64,000 bases of DNA from contig JAVDKK010000001.1 in assembly GCA_030849945.1 (NCBI GenBank), positions 124,001 through 188,000 of the forward strand. Reading direction: 5' to 3'. Positions 17,850-25,873 of the stretch are shown here, piece by piece; the stretch's first letter is position 1, and every line of letters begins with the position of its first letter. The notes under the pieces are model-generated. The model did not search any database, was not told the origin of the DNA, and saw only the letters and a program-made list of their open reading frames with translations. The translations under genes were made by a program, and so were the position numbers. The DNA comes from Schauerella fraxinea (lineage in GTDB: Bacteria; Pseudomonadota; Gammaproteobacteria; Burkholderiales; Burkholderiaceae_B).

Positions 17850-18512
17850 CTACCGAACGTTGCGATTGACCCCGGCTCCCACGCCGAACGCCGCCGCGCC
17901 AGCGCGCGTGCTGACGTTCAACGCGCGCAGCAATGCCGAGACATGGATGCGCACCGTGAACGGCGAAATGTTGAGCTCGCGAGCGATGCCTTTGTTTGAC
18001 TGACCTTCCACGATCAGCCGCAGCACATCGTGCTGACGTGGCGTGAGCTGCGCGAGAATCCGCTCGGCTTCGGCTTGTACATGCAAGCCCGAGCGACTGT
18101 ACTTGACGACGAACTCGCCGTTGCGGATGGCGAGCAACGCCTGCGCAATCTCGTCAGGCGGCACGGCCTTGCCGATGAAGCCATCGGCGCCTGCCGCCAT
18201 GACGTCATTGATCTGGCGTTCGTCGTCCACCATCGACACGATGATGATCGAACTGCGGTTGAACTCCTGGCGCAACGCGCCGATCGACGTCCCGATCTGA
18301 AACCCGGGAAACAGCAGATCGAGAATCAACACGTCGGGCGCACGACCGGCGCGCGCCAGGCGCAACACGTCGTCAAGACACTCTGCCTCTTCAACTACCG
18401 CCTGCGGCACACAACGCTCCACGATGCGGCGCATCCCTTCGCGAAATACCGGATGATCGTCAGCCACGATGATACGTTCCGGCTCACGGCTTTCTACTGC
18501 CAATTCATTCAT
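17850..18512 (-). CDS. NarL/FixJ-family response regulator (REC plus LuxR-type HTH)
   Basis: A 220-residue DNA-binding regulator. The receiver domain has the acidic pair in IIVADDHPVFREGM, Asp65 as phospho-acceptor in LILDLLFPG, and Lys in FIGKAVPPDE. The C-terminal GerE/LuxR helix-turn-helix is clear: LTPRQHDVLRLIVEGQSNKGIARELNISPFTV, near residues 154-185. CAGGAC lies directly before the ATG. It converges on the two hybrid kinases and is divergent from the autotransporter. It is the obvious phospho-partner of one or both kinases, by position only. Confidence 0.92.
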   Translation of the reverse strand: MNELAVESREPERIIVADDHPVFREGMRRIVERCVPQAVVEEAECLDDVLRLARAGRAPDVLILDLLFPGFQIGTSIGALRQEFNRSSIIIVSMVDDERQINDVMAAGADGFIGKAVPPDEIAQALLAIRNGEFVVKYSRSGLHVQAEAERILAQLTPRQHDVLRLIVEGQSNKGIARELNISPFTVRIHVSALLRALNVSTRAGAAAFGVGAGVNRNVR

Positions 18513-18996
18513 GTCCTGTTATCTCCGGCCTGACGACCCTGCGAGCGCTTTGGTTGTACCGACATCGCGCCTGCCGCGCGCCACATTATTTCCGGCGCCG
18601 GTGTTCTCTTCGTCTAACGCAACGAAAGAGAGGAAACCGCTGGGTGACGGGAAAAAAGTCCCATCTACAAGCCAAACGAAACAGCCGAGAGTTTACTGCA
18701 AGCGTACTAGTGCATCGACATTTTTTGTTGTCTGAATGTACGGGAGAGCCGCGCCAGCGCTGCTTCTTGAGGAAAACGAAAGGCCAATAGCACATCTGTA
18801 CTAATGCCATCCGTACTAATGACGCGCGCATCGCCGTGCCGTAGCCTTGGCCCCGCCGAAAAGCCGAAAGTCATGCATTTCATTTTTGCGATGCATGGCT
18901 TTCCAATTTCAGATGCCTCCAGCTTATTTACGCCGCGCGTAGAGCTCCGAGTTTTCCTCGGCACGATCCGCGCATTCTTCTTTACAGGATCACCTC
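18513..18996. other. Intergenic region between divergent response regulator and autotransporter
   Basis: About 485 bases, lower in GC than the flanking genes. It must hold promoters for both genes. Apart from the GTACTA-type repeats I see no gene, terminator or strong promoter match. AGGATC lies just before the autotransporter GTG. Confidence 0.4.
18704..18821 (+). repeat. Short direct repeats GTACTA(A/G)TG upstream of the autotransporter
   Basis: GTACTAGTG at 18704-18712 and GTACTAATG at 18798-18806 and 18813-18821; the last two start 15 bases apart. A related GTACTAACG lies at 23350-23358 in the upstream region of dctP. The core TACTAAT resembles the heptamers bound by NarL-family regulators, and the NarL-type gene is adjacent. 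Function is inferred from position only. Confidence 0.4.
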
Positions 18997-21900
18997 GTGA
19001 TTGCCCCTCGCAAAACATTCAAGAAAACGGCACTGAGCAGTTTGCTCTCCAGTGCCGTGCTATTCCCGTCATTTGCCACAGTTGGGCTGACTGCCGGCAT
19101 GAGCATCGCCCACGCTGCGGATGGCCTTCTGGACGGCACCCAAACCACGTGGAGTTCGGACCGCGCCTACGATGGCACACTGACCATCGGCCGCGATCTG
19201 CCCAACAGCGCGTTGATCATCGACAGCGGCGCCACCGTCGTGAGCAAGGGCGGCTTCATCGGCCGCTACAACGGCTCGACCGGCGATGTAGTCGTGCGCG
19301 GCGTGGGCTCGGAGTGGATCATTCCGCGCACCAACTTCGTGTTGGAAAACAGCCTGTACATCGGTGGCGCGTACGATGCCACGTTGGGTGGCGGCAAAGG
19401 CTCGCTACGGATCGAAGACGGCGGCAAGGTGTCGGTGAAGAACACCTACATCACATCCGGCGCCACCGCGTCGGGTTCGCTGGTGGTGACGGGCACAGGC
19501 TCCGTGCTGGACACTGAAAACCTGGCGTTGGCAGGCGGCAATAATGGCGTGTTCCGCATCGAGAACGGCGGCAACGTACTCACGACCTACGCCAATATCA
19601 ACAACCCGATGGTCATTACCGGCGCGGGTTCGACGTGGACGAGTACCGGCACGATCCAGGCGACCGCCGATCTGCGCATCGAGAACGCCGCGAACGTGAC
19701 CAGCAGCATCGTGTTGCTGGGCGCAGGCGGCGCGCAGACCAGTTCGCAACTGACCGGCGCGGGCTCCTCGCTCACCACGACGCGTTATCTGGTGGTGGGT
19801 GACAGCACCAGTTCGAAAGCCAATCTGTCGGTGGCCGACGGTGCAACGCTGAGCGCCAAAGAAGGGATCCTGATCGGCCGAGGCAGTGCCGTCTCGGAAG
19901 GCTTCGGCAATCTCACGATCGGCGGCGACGTGGATGTGTCGAGCTGGACGTTGGTGCCGTCGCCGCTGGCCGCTGCCGCTGCGGGCACGATCGACCCGGC
20001 GACGAACATTACGTTCGGCACGGGCCGTTCGCATCTGAACTTCAACCACACGAATACCGGCTACGTGTTTGCCAACACGCTGCTGGAAGAAGGCCGCATC
20101 AACCAGTTCGCCGGCGAAACCACGCTGACGGGCAACGCCGACCGCTTCTCGGGCGAGGTTGCCGTCAGCGGCGGCAAGCTGACCCTGGCCAGCAACATGA
20201 CGCAGGTCAACACCGAACCGTCCAACAGCATCAACTACAGCTATACCCGTTTCGTCGTCGACGGCGGCACGCTGATCGCCAACGCCGAAGCGGGCCGCAT
20301 GCAGACCGACTTCCTGGGCAACACCTACTACACCAACCGCAACGAAGTGACCGGCACCGGTGTGTTGGGCGGCTCGGGTCGGTTGGGTTACACGCAGGTT
20401 CGCGACGGCGGCACGATCTCACCGGGCGAGAACGGCATCGGCACCCTGAACCTTCAAGGCGACCTGGACATTCTCAACGGCGGCAACTACGCGGTGGACA
20501 TCGCCGGCAACGGCGCGAGCGACAAGATTGCCGTCACCGGCAAGACCCGCCTGGACGGCAACACGACGGTCGCCGTCACCGCGCTCGATCCGCAGCAGAG
20601 CTATCAAACCGGTCAGACCTACGCGATTCTGAATTCAGCCGGCGGCATCACCGGCACGTTTGCGCAGGCCGTGTCGAAGTCGGCTTTCCTGGACGTCTCG
20701 CTGGCCCACAATCCCAACGATGTGGTGCTGTCGATTGCGCAGAAGGACGTGGGCGGCAACCCTGGTAATCCCGGCAACCCTGGTAATCCCGGCACGCCTG
20801 AAAATCCGGGCAACCCGGGCAATCCTGGGACGCCGGAAAATCCCGGTACGCCTGGCACGCCCGGTACGCCTGGCAATCCGGGTACGCCGACGAACCCCGG
20901 CACGCCCACCAACCCCGGTACACCCGGCACCGGCGGCTCGGCCACGCCCGGCATTTTCCAGACGGTTGCCGCAAGCAGCAATCAATGGAACACGGCCGGC
21001 GCTTTGGGCACGCTCGCCCAAAGCGGCGCATCGCTCGCGCTCTACAACAACGTGCTGGTGTTGAGCGCCGACGAGGCCCGCTCGGCCTTCAATCAGTTGT
21101 CGGGCGAGCAACACGCCGCCACCCGCGGTGCATTGATCAGCAGCACGCAACTGGTGAGCAACGCCGTCAACGACCGCATGCGCGCCATGTTCGACAATGA
21201 CGGCACGCCCGTGCCCGCCATGGCACGCAGCCTGGTGGCCTCGCCTGCGCCCACGCGCAATGGCGCCTGGGCGCAAACGTTTGGCACCTGGTCGCGCACG
21301 CAAGGCGACGAGAACACCGGCAAGCTTTCGAACAACTCGGGCGGTTTCCTGATTGGTGCGGACCATGCGTTCAACCCCGACGTGCGTGCCGGCGCTTATG
21401 CTGGTTACAGCCGTTCGAGCTTCGACGTGGATAGCCGCCGCTCCTCGGGCGACAGCGACAACTACCATCTGGGTATCTACGGTGCCGGCAAGATGAACGC
21501 GTTCACGTTGCGCGGTGGCTTGGGCTACACGTGGCACGACGTCGAAACGAAGCGCTCGGTGGCGTTTGGCGGCTTCTCGGATTCGCTCAAGGCCGACTAC
21601 GACGCACGCGCCTTCCAGGCGTTTGCCGATCTGGGCTATCGCATCGATGCCGGCCCGGCCGCGTTTGAGCCGTTTGCCAATGTGGCGTATGTACGCCAAC
21701 GCAGCGACAGCTTTACGGAAAGCGGCGGTGCCGCCGCCCTGCGCGCCGATAGCGACACGATGAGCACCACGTTCTCGACCTTGGGCCTGCGTGCCTCGAC
21801 TGCCTTGCCGTGGTCGCGCGTGGACGCCGTCTTGCGCGGCTCGGTGGGTTGGCGCCATGCCTACGGCGACACGCTGCCCTCGGCCCGCATGGCTTTCGCC

Positions 21901-22077
21901 ACCGGCGACAGCTTCTCGGTGGTCGGTGCACCGATTGCCAAGAACGCCGCGGTGCTCGAAGCCGGCATGGACTTCAAGGTCGGCCGCGCCACCACCATCG
22001 GCGTGGGCTATCAAGGCCAATACGGTTCGGATACCCGCGCCAACTCGGTCAATGCCCGCGTGAACGTGCTGTTCTGA
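18997..22077 (+). CDS. Autotransporter outer-membrane protein (type Va)
   Basis: A 1026-residue secreted/outer-membrane protein. It starts at GTG with AGGA eight bases before. An extended signal peptide is probably cut after SIAHA near residue 40. The passenger to about residue 585 is a beta-helix of Gly/Thr/Asn-rich repeats (for example GSLVVTGTGSVLDTENLALAGG). A PEP-type autotransporter repeat region follows, with GGTISPGENGIGTLNLQGDL. Residues 587-652 are an almost pure Pro-Gly-(Asn/Thr) linker. The last 280 residues form the translocation barrel, ending NARVNVLF with the required terminal Phe. An adhesin or surface protein is likely, but there is no visible protease motif. Confidence 0.93.
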   Translation: MIAPRKTFKKTALSSLLSSAVLFPSFATVGLTAGMSIAHAADGLLDGTQTTWSSDRAYDGTLTIGRDLPNSALIIDSGATVVSKGGFIGRYNGSTGDVVVRGVGSEWIIPRTNFVLENSLYIGGAYDATLGGGKGSLRIEDGGKVSVKNTYITSGATASGSLVVTGTGSVLDTENLALAGGNNGVFRIENGGNVLTTYANINNPMVITGAGSTWTSTGTIQATADLRIENAANVTSSIVLLGAGGAQTSSQLTGAGSSLTTTRYLVVGDSTSSKANLSVADGATLSAKEGILIGRGSAVSEGFGNLTIGGDVDVSSWTLVPSPLAAAAAGTIDPATNITFGTGRSHLNFNHTNTGYVFANTLLEEGRINQFAGETTLTGNADRFSGEVAVSGGKLTLASNMTQVNTEPSNSINYSYTRFVVDGGTLIANAEAGRMQTDFLGNTYYTNRNEVTGTGVLGGSGRLGYTQVRDGGTISPGENGIGTLNLQGDLDILNGGNYAVDIAGNGASDKIAVTGKTRLDGNTTVAVTALDPQQSYQTGQTYAILNSAGGITGTFAQAVSKSAFLDVSLAHNPNDVVLSIAQKDVGGNPGNPGNPGNPGTPENPGNPGNPGTPENPGTPGTPGTPGNPGTPTNPGTPTNPGTPGTGGSATPGIFQTVAASSNQWNTAGALGTLAQSGASLALYNNVLVLSADEARSAFNQLSGEQHAATRGALISSTQLVSNAVNDRMRAMFDNDGTPVPAMARSLVASPAPTRNGAWAQTFGTWSRTQGDENTGKLSNNSGGFLIGADHAFNPDVRAGAYAGYSRSSFDVDSRRSSGDSDNYHLGIYGAGKMNAFTLRGGLGYTWHDVETKRSVAFGGFSDSLKADYDARAFQAFADLGYRIDAGPAAFEPFANVAYVRQRSDSFTESGGAAALRADSDTMSTTFSTLGLRASTALPWSRVDAVLRGSVGWRHAYGDTLPSARMAFATGDSFSVVGAPIAKNAAVLEAGMDFKVGRATTIGVGYQGQYGSDTRANSVNARVNVLF

Positions 22078-22085
22078 TCGTAGGC

Positions 22086-22161
22086 GGCCCACACCGGAAT
22101 CGTTCGATTCCGGCTGTGGCCTCAGAAATGAAACAAAGGCGGCCTCGGCCGCCTTTGTTTT
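22086..22161 (+). terminator. Double hairpin terminator after the autotransporter
   Basis: First hairpin: CCGGAATCG/CGATTCCGG (22094-22113), extended by GGCC/GGCC to 22086-22121. Second: AAACAAAGGCGGCC/GGCCGCCTTTGTTT (22131-22160) followed by T. The second can end transcripts from both strands, including dctP, which ends at 22213. Confidence 0.85.
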
Positions 22162-22212
22162 GTCTGCTGCTTCACGCGCAACCCATTCGCGCCGCCTCGT
22201 CAGCGCCGGCGA

Positions 22213-23271
22213 CTACTTCACACCGAAGCGATTCAGAATCACCGTGCTGGCAGGCGCATTCGCCGTTTTCCATTCCGCTACCGAGCCCGATGCAGCGCGC
22301 GTCAATGCCTGCTTGACTTCAGCCGGCACGGTGGTGTCGATCGTCACACCGTTCTTGCGCATGGTGTCGTAGTTTTCCTTCAGCCGCGTCTCGATGCGTT
22401 TCCATTGCGCCTTCTCGGTTTCGGCCGCAGCGGCGTCGATGGCCGCGCGCGATGCCGGATCGAGGGCCTTGTAGGCCTCCAGGTTCATCGTGGCCACCGA
22501 TACCGGCATGGCGTAGTTGATCTCCGTAAAGCGCGGGAGGTATTCCCACAGCTTGCGCCCCGCGCCGCCATCACCTGACGACAGCACGGCATTCACGTCG
22601 CCCGCCGCAATGCGCGGCATGGCATCGGCAAACGAGATGTTGACCGCCTTCGCGCCGGCACGGGTCATCACCGCTTGCGAGGTGTTGTCGTAGGTACGGA
22701 TATTGAGCGCCTGCAGATCGGCCACGCTTCTCACGGGTGCTTTGGACCAAATGCCCGACGCGGGCCAGGGCGTGGTGTAGAGCAGCTTCTGGCCGTGTTC
22801 AGCGAAGAACTTCTGGTACGTGGGCATGGCGGCCTTGTTCAAGCCCACGGCCTTCTTCAGCGAGTCGGCCAGGAACGGCAGCGACGACACCGCGAAGATC
22901 GGGTACTTGTTTGCCATGCCGCCGGCGAAGGCGTCGCCCGCATCCACCTTGCGCGCGGCCACGGCATCGATCATGTCGCCGGATTTGAATCCCGCCGCGG
23001 CATCGAAGCTCGGCTTGATCGTCACGGCGCCCCGCGTCTTTTTCTCAACGAGTTCGGCGAAGGTGGTCACGCCCTGCCCCGGCATCGAGGTCGCCGGGTA
23101 TTCGGTGGCCATTGAGAGCACGACAGGCGCTCGGCCCGTGGCTTTTACAGCGGGTGCAGCCTGCGCCGCCCAACTCATCAGCAGCAAGGCAGCCGCCACC
23201 GCCAATACCGCGCGCCGCCGATAAATGCCGGCCGCCATTGTTGCGATCTCAAAACCCTGATGATTGTTCAT
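22213..23271 (-). CDS. dctP: TRAP transporter periplasmic substrate-binding protein, DctP family
   Basis: A 352-residue binding protein. The ATG at 23271 follows GGGGGTGTC. The signal peptide MNNHQGFEIATMAAGIYRRR continues into a hydrophobic AVLAVAAALLLMSWAAQA core. The mature part begins VVLSMATEYPATSMPGQGVTTF and keeps the central DLQALNIRTYDNTSQAVMTRAGAKAV, where the Arg typically binds a carboxylate. It therefore probably captures an organic acid for a TRAP permease. The only permease genes in the window (dctQM) lie downstream on the same strand, 8.8 kb away, with five genes between. Pairing with them is inference. Confidence 0.88.
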   Translation of the reverse strand: MNNHQGFEIATMAAGIYRRRAVLAVAAALLLMSWAAQAAPAVKATGRAPVVLSMATEYPATSMPGQGVTTFAELVEKKTRGAVTIKPSFDAAAGFKSGDMIDAVAARKVDAGDAFAGGMANKYPIFAVSSLPFLADSLKKAVGLNKAAMPTYQKFFAEHGQKLLYTTPWPASGIWSKAPVRSVADLQALNIRTYDNTSQAVMTRAGAKAVNISFADAMPRIAAGDVNAVLSSGDGGAGRKLWEYLPRFTEINYAMPVSVATMNLEAYKALDPASRAAIDAAAAETEKAQWKRIETRLKENYDTMRKNGVTIDTTVPAEVKQALTRAASGSVAEWKTANAPASTVILNRFGVK

Positions 23272-23446
23272 GACACCCCCGAAGCACACGCCGCCGGCCG
23301 ATCGCCGAGAACGGACCAGTGTACGAACGAATGCCCCAGCGGGGCAGACGTACTAACGCCTAGTTCGAAGGCAGTAAAGGCGTCAGGAGACGCTCAGGTC
23401 GGACATTTGCTGCTCATGCACGGTTGACCCCCGCCGGAGCGCATTC

Positions 23447-23776
23447 ATGTCCATGACCCACACCTATTCCGTCGTCGAACCTACGCGCGCCGAGGTCGAC
23501 GCCCTCACGCAACCGACCGTGCTGGAGTTCGGCACGGGCTGGTGCGGGCACTGCCGCGCTGCGCAGCCGCTCATCGCGGCCGTATTCGACGATCATCCGG
23601 AAGTCGACCACCTGAAGGTTGAGGACGGGAAGGGACGGCCGCTGGGCCGCTCGTATCGCGTGACGCTGTGGCCCACGCTGGTGTTCCTGCGCGATGGCAA
23701 GGAAGTCGCGCGCCTCGTGCGCCCGCAGAGCAAGGATGACATCCGCACCGCGTTCAAGGCGTTGACAACGGCGTGA
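23447..23776 (+). CDS. Thioredoxin family protein
   Basis: A 109-residue single-domain thioredoxin-like protein without a signal peptide, so it probably acts as a cytoplasmic thiol-disulfide reductant. The active site is WCGHC (Cys33 and Cys36) in EFGTGWCGHCRAAQP, with His between the cysteines where thioredoxins have Pro. The cis-Pro motif is at LWPTLVF and the C-terminal helix begins at DIRTAFKAL. GGAG precedes the ATG. Length and fold match thioredoxin; the CGHC centre suggests a somewhat more oxidising protein. Confidence 0.88.
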   Translation: MSMTHTYSVVEPTRAEVDALTQPTVLEFGTGWCGHCRAAQPLIAAVFDDHPEVDHLKVEDGKGRPLGRSYRVTLWPTLVFLRDGKEVARLVRPQSKDDIRTAFKALTTA

Positions 23777-23826
23777 TGCAGTGCGGCACGGCCCTTGCGC
23801 GACCGGGTACACACCTGGAGAACGCC

Positions 23827-24003
23827 ATGACCGATCCGAAGCCCGACACCCAAAAAGACCCGCAGGCGCCCACGGGCGTGAATGACGATCCCCCGCCCCA
23901 CGCCGATGACCGTCCCCAGCATGAGGACGAGACCTTGAGCGGCTTTCTGCGCACGCACGACTCTGAAAGCACAAGCCGCGGCAAGGATAAGCCGACTAAA
24001 TAG
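23827..24003 (+). CDS. Small hydrophilic protein of unknown function
   Basis: A 58-residue protein starting MTDPKPDTQKDPQAP and rich in Asp, Pro, Lys and Glu, with no membrane segment and probably disordered. A good GGAG lies six bases before the ATG, and it begins 50 bases after the thioredoxin gene, so the two are probably cotranscribed. I do not recognise a family. Confidence 0.55.
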   Translation: MTDPKPDTQKDPQAPTGVNDDPPPHADDRPQHEDETLSGFLRTHDSESTSRGKDKPTK

Positions 24004-24012
24004 CGGACTGAA

Positions 24013-24561
24013 CTACCCGCGTACCCGCGCCGGGTTGCCCACGACCGTGGCACCGGCCGGCACATCGCGCGTGACCACACTGCCGGCCCCGATCAGCGCA
24101 TCGTTGCCTACAGTCACGCCCGGCAAAATAATGGCGCCTGCGCCGATCCACACATTCCGTCCGATGCTGATGGGCCGTCCATATTCGATGCCTTGCTCAC
24201 GACTTGCCGCGTCGCGCGGGTGATCGGCAGTAAGAATCTGCACGCCCGGCCCGATCTGCGTTTTATCGCCCACCGTGACGCTGACGACGTCGAGAATCAC
24301 GCAGTTGAAATTGAAAAACACGCCATCGCCCAACGTGATGTTGTAGCCATAGTCACAGTGAAACGGCGGACGAACGGTCGTGCCTTCGCCGACGGCATTC
24401 AGGCGCTCGCGCAGTAATTCGCGACGCTTGTCGCGATGCATGCCGAGGGCCGCGTTATAGCGCACCATCCAGGCCATGTTCTCGGCCAAGTCGTTCTGCA
24501 GTTCGGGATCGCCGGGATCGTACATCTCGCCGGCCAGCATCTTTTGCTTCTCTGTGCGCAT
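24013..24561 (-). CDS. Maltose/galactoside O-acetyltransferase family (left-handed beta-helix)
   Basis: A 182-residue cytoplasmic acetyltransferase of the Maa/LacA/NodL family, transferring acetyl from acetyl-CoA to a sugar hydroxyl. The N-terminal substrate domain (KMLAGEMYDPGDPELQND) is followed by hexapeptide repeats. PPFHCDYGYNITLGDGVFFNFNC leads in, then TADHP with the catalytic His, and IGRNVWIGAGAIILPGVTVG. AGGAG lies 11 bases before the ATG. Its 3' end faces the small gene at 23827-24003 with only nine bases between. The sugar acceptor is unknown. Confidence 0.9.
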   Translation of the reverse strand: MRTEKQKMLAGEMYDPGDPELQNDLAENMAWMVRYNAALGMHRDKRRELLRERLNAVGEGTTVRPPFHCDYGYNITLGDGVFFNFNCVILDVVSVTVGDKTQIGPGVQILTADHPRDAASREQGIEYGRPISIGRNVWIGAGAIILPGVTVGNDALIGAGSVVTRDVPAGATVVGNPARVRG

Positions 24562-24637
24562 GAAAAGGGGTCTCCTGGTTAGACACCGATCATACTCAGC
24601 ACGCCGCGCGCCCCGATCGATGTCAACCCTCGCCGCG

Positions 24638-25273
24638 TCAGGCGCGGCGCGGCTCCAGCAGCAAGCGGATCGCTAGCGCGGCCAACACGAACCCCATCAC
24701 ATAACGCTGCGCCGCCAGCCATACCGGATTGCGCGCGAACCACGTTGCAATCCCTGCAGCCGATAGCGCAATGACCAGGTTGATGGTGAAGCTGACGGTG
24801 GTTTGGGTAAGCCCCAGCACCATGCTTTGCAGAAACACCGAGCCGCGTTCGGGATTGATGAACTGCGGGAAGAACGACACGTAGAAAATCGCCACTTTGG
24901 GATTGAGCAGGTTGGTGAGAAATCCCATCATGAAGAGCCGCTTGGGCGAGTCGGCCGGCAGCGCGCGGGGCTCGAACATCGATTTGGCGCCGGGCTTGAC
25001 CGCAAGCCACGCCAACCACAACAAATAGACGGCACCGGCGATCTTGAGCAGGTCATATGCCATCGGCACAGCGACGAAAATCGCCGACAACCCGATCGCA
25101 GCCGCCAGCATATGCACCATGAAGCCCGCCACCACGCCAAAGAGCGAAATCACGCCGGCCATGCGCCCTTGGCAAATCGATCGCGAGATCAGATACATCA
25201 TGTTGGGGCCGGGGGTGAGCACGAGCAACAGGCAAGCGCCGCAGAAGATCAGCAGGTCGTGGAGAGGAATCAT
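24638..25273 (-). CDS. LysE/RhtB family amino-acid exporter
   Basis: A 211-residue inner-membrane protein with about six helices. The N-terminal LVLTPGPNMMYLISRSICQG is the LysE/RhtB signature, followed by GFMVHMLAAAIGLSAIF and the middle segment KRLFMMGFLTNLLNPKVAIFY. It probably exports an amino acid such as homoserine, threonine or leucine, but the substrate cannot be read from sequence. The ATG at 25273 fits the family start although no strong ribosome site is visible. It lies 76 bases before the acetyltransferase on the same strand. Confidence 0.92.
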   Translation of the reverse strand: MIPLHDLLIFCGACLLLVLTPGPNMMYLISRSICQGRMAGVISLFGVVAGFMVHMLAAAIGLSAIFVAVPMAYDLLKIAGAVYLLWLAWLAVKPGAKSMFEPRALPADSPKRLFMMGFLTNLLNPKVAIFYVSFFPQFINPERGSVFLQSMVLGLTQTTVSFTINLVIALSAAGIATWFARNPVWLAAQRYVMGFVLAALAIRLLLEPRRA

Positions 25274-25873
25274 GATCGGGAGTGAGATAAGGGACCGCGA
25301 CGACGCTTACCGCCCCGTCGACAGAAAAGGCGCGCGTTACATTCACCACGACATGCAGTGGCCGACGTTACGCGCCCAAGCGTCGTATCCACGGCGTGTC
25401 GAGACGAAATGAGAATACACGGTCTCGTAACAACGCGGCGCGGGTAAACCCAAATTGACGTTGCAATTGGTGCATCTATAAGATGATTTTTTACGTAGTC
25501 GGGTGATCCTCGATCTGCGGTAAAGCCAAATGTCTTAGAGAGTTGTTCACCGTGCATCAGAAGTTTCCTGTCGTGTTCACCCTCTTCACAGCGACGCGTT
25601 ACCGCCCGTCTTTCGCCGCCCCCACCGCGATCCAGCCTGCCGAGCCGGCGTTGTGCACCTTGCATGACGCCACGCGCCGCACGCGTTCTACGCCTACTGC
25701 CTCCCCGTCTGTCGCTGCGCGCGTTGTGTTCGCGCCGCGTTCGGCCGCGCGCAGCCAGCATCCCTCATAGATTTTTGCTGCACCCACCCACCCCTGGCCG
25801 ACATTTCTGTCGTAAGCGCCAAGGGATATCCGACGAAGATCGCGCCCCGAGCGCCAAAGGAGCACCCCAGACC
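25274..25873. other. Intergenic region upstream of the second peptide ABC operon
   Basis: About 600 bases with no convincing gene; the open frames here show no family likeness. A sigma70-like promoter is at 25455-25482. If used, the ABC operon has a leader of nearly 390 bases. I found no terminator or known riboswitch motif in the leader. Confidence 0.4.
25455..25482 (+). promoter_or_regulatory. Putative sigma70 promoter for the second peptide ABC operon
   Basis: TTGACG (25455-25460), 16 bases, TATAAG (25477-25482). It lies in an AT-richer stretch of the 600-base intergenic region, about 390 bases before the binding-protein start. Confidence 0.4.

Noticed and set aside
20635..22092. A 485-codon minus-strand frame opposite the autotransporter barrel
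   Set aside because: Shadow frame of GC-rich coding DNA; low-complexity Ala/Arg/Gly translation, and the plus strand has a complete barrel ending in Phe.
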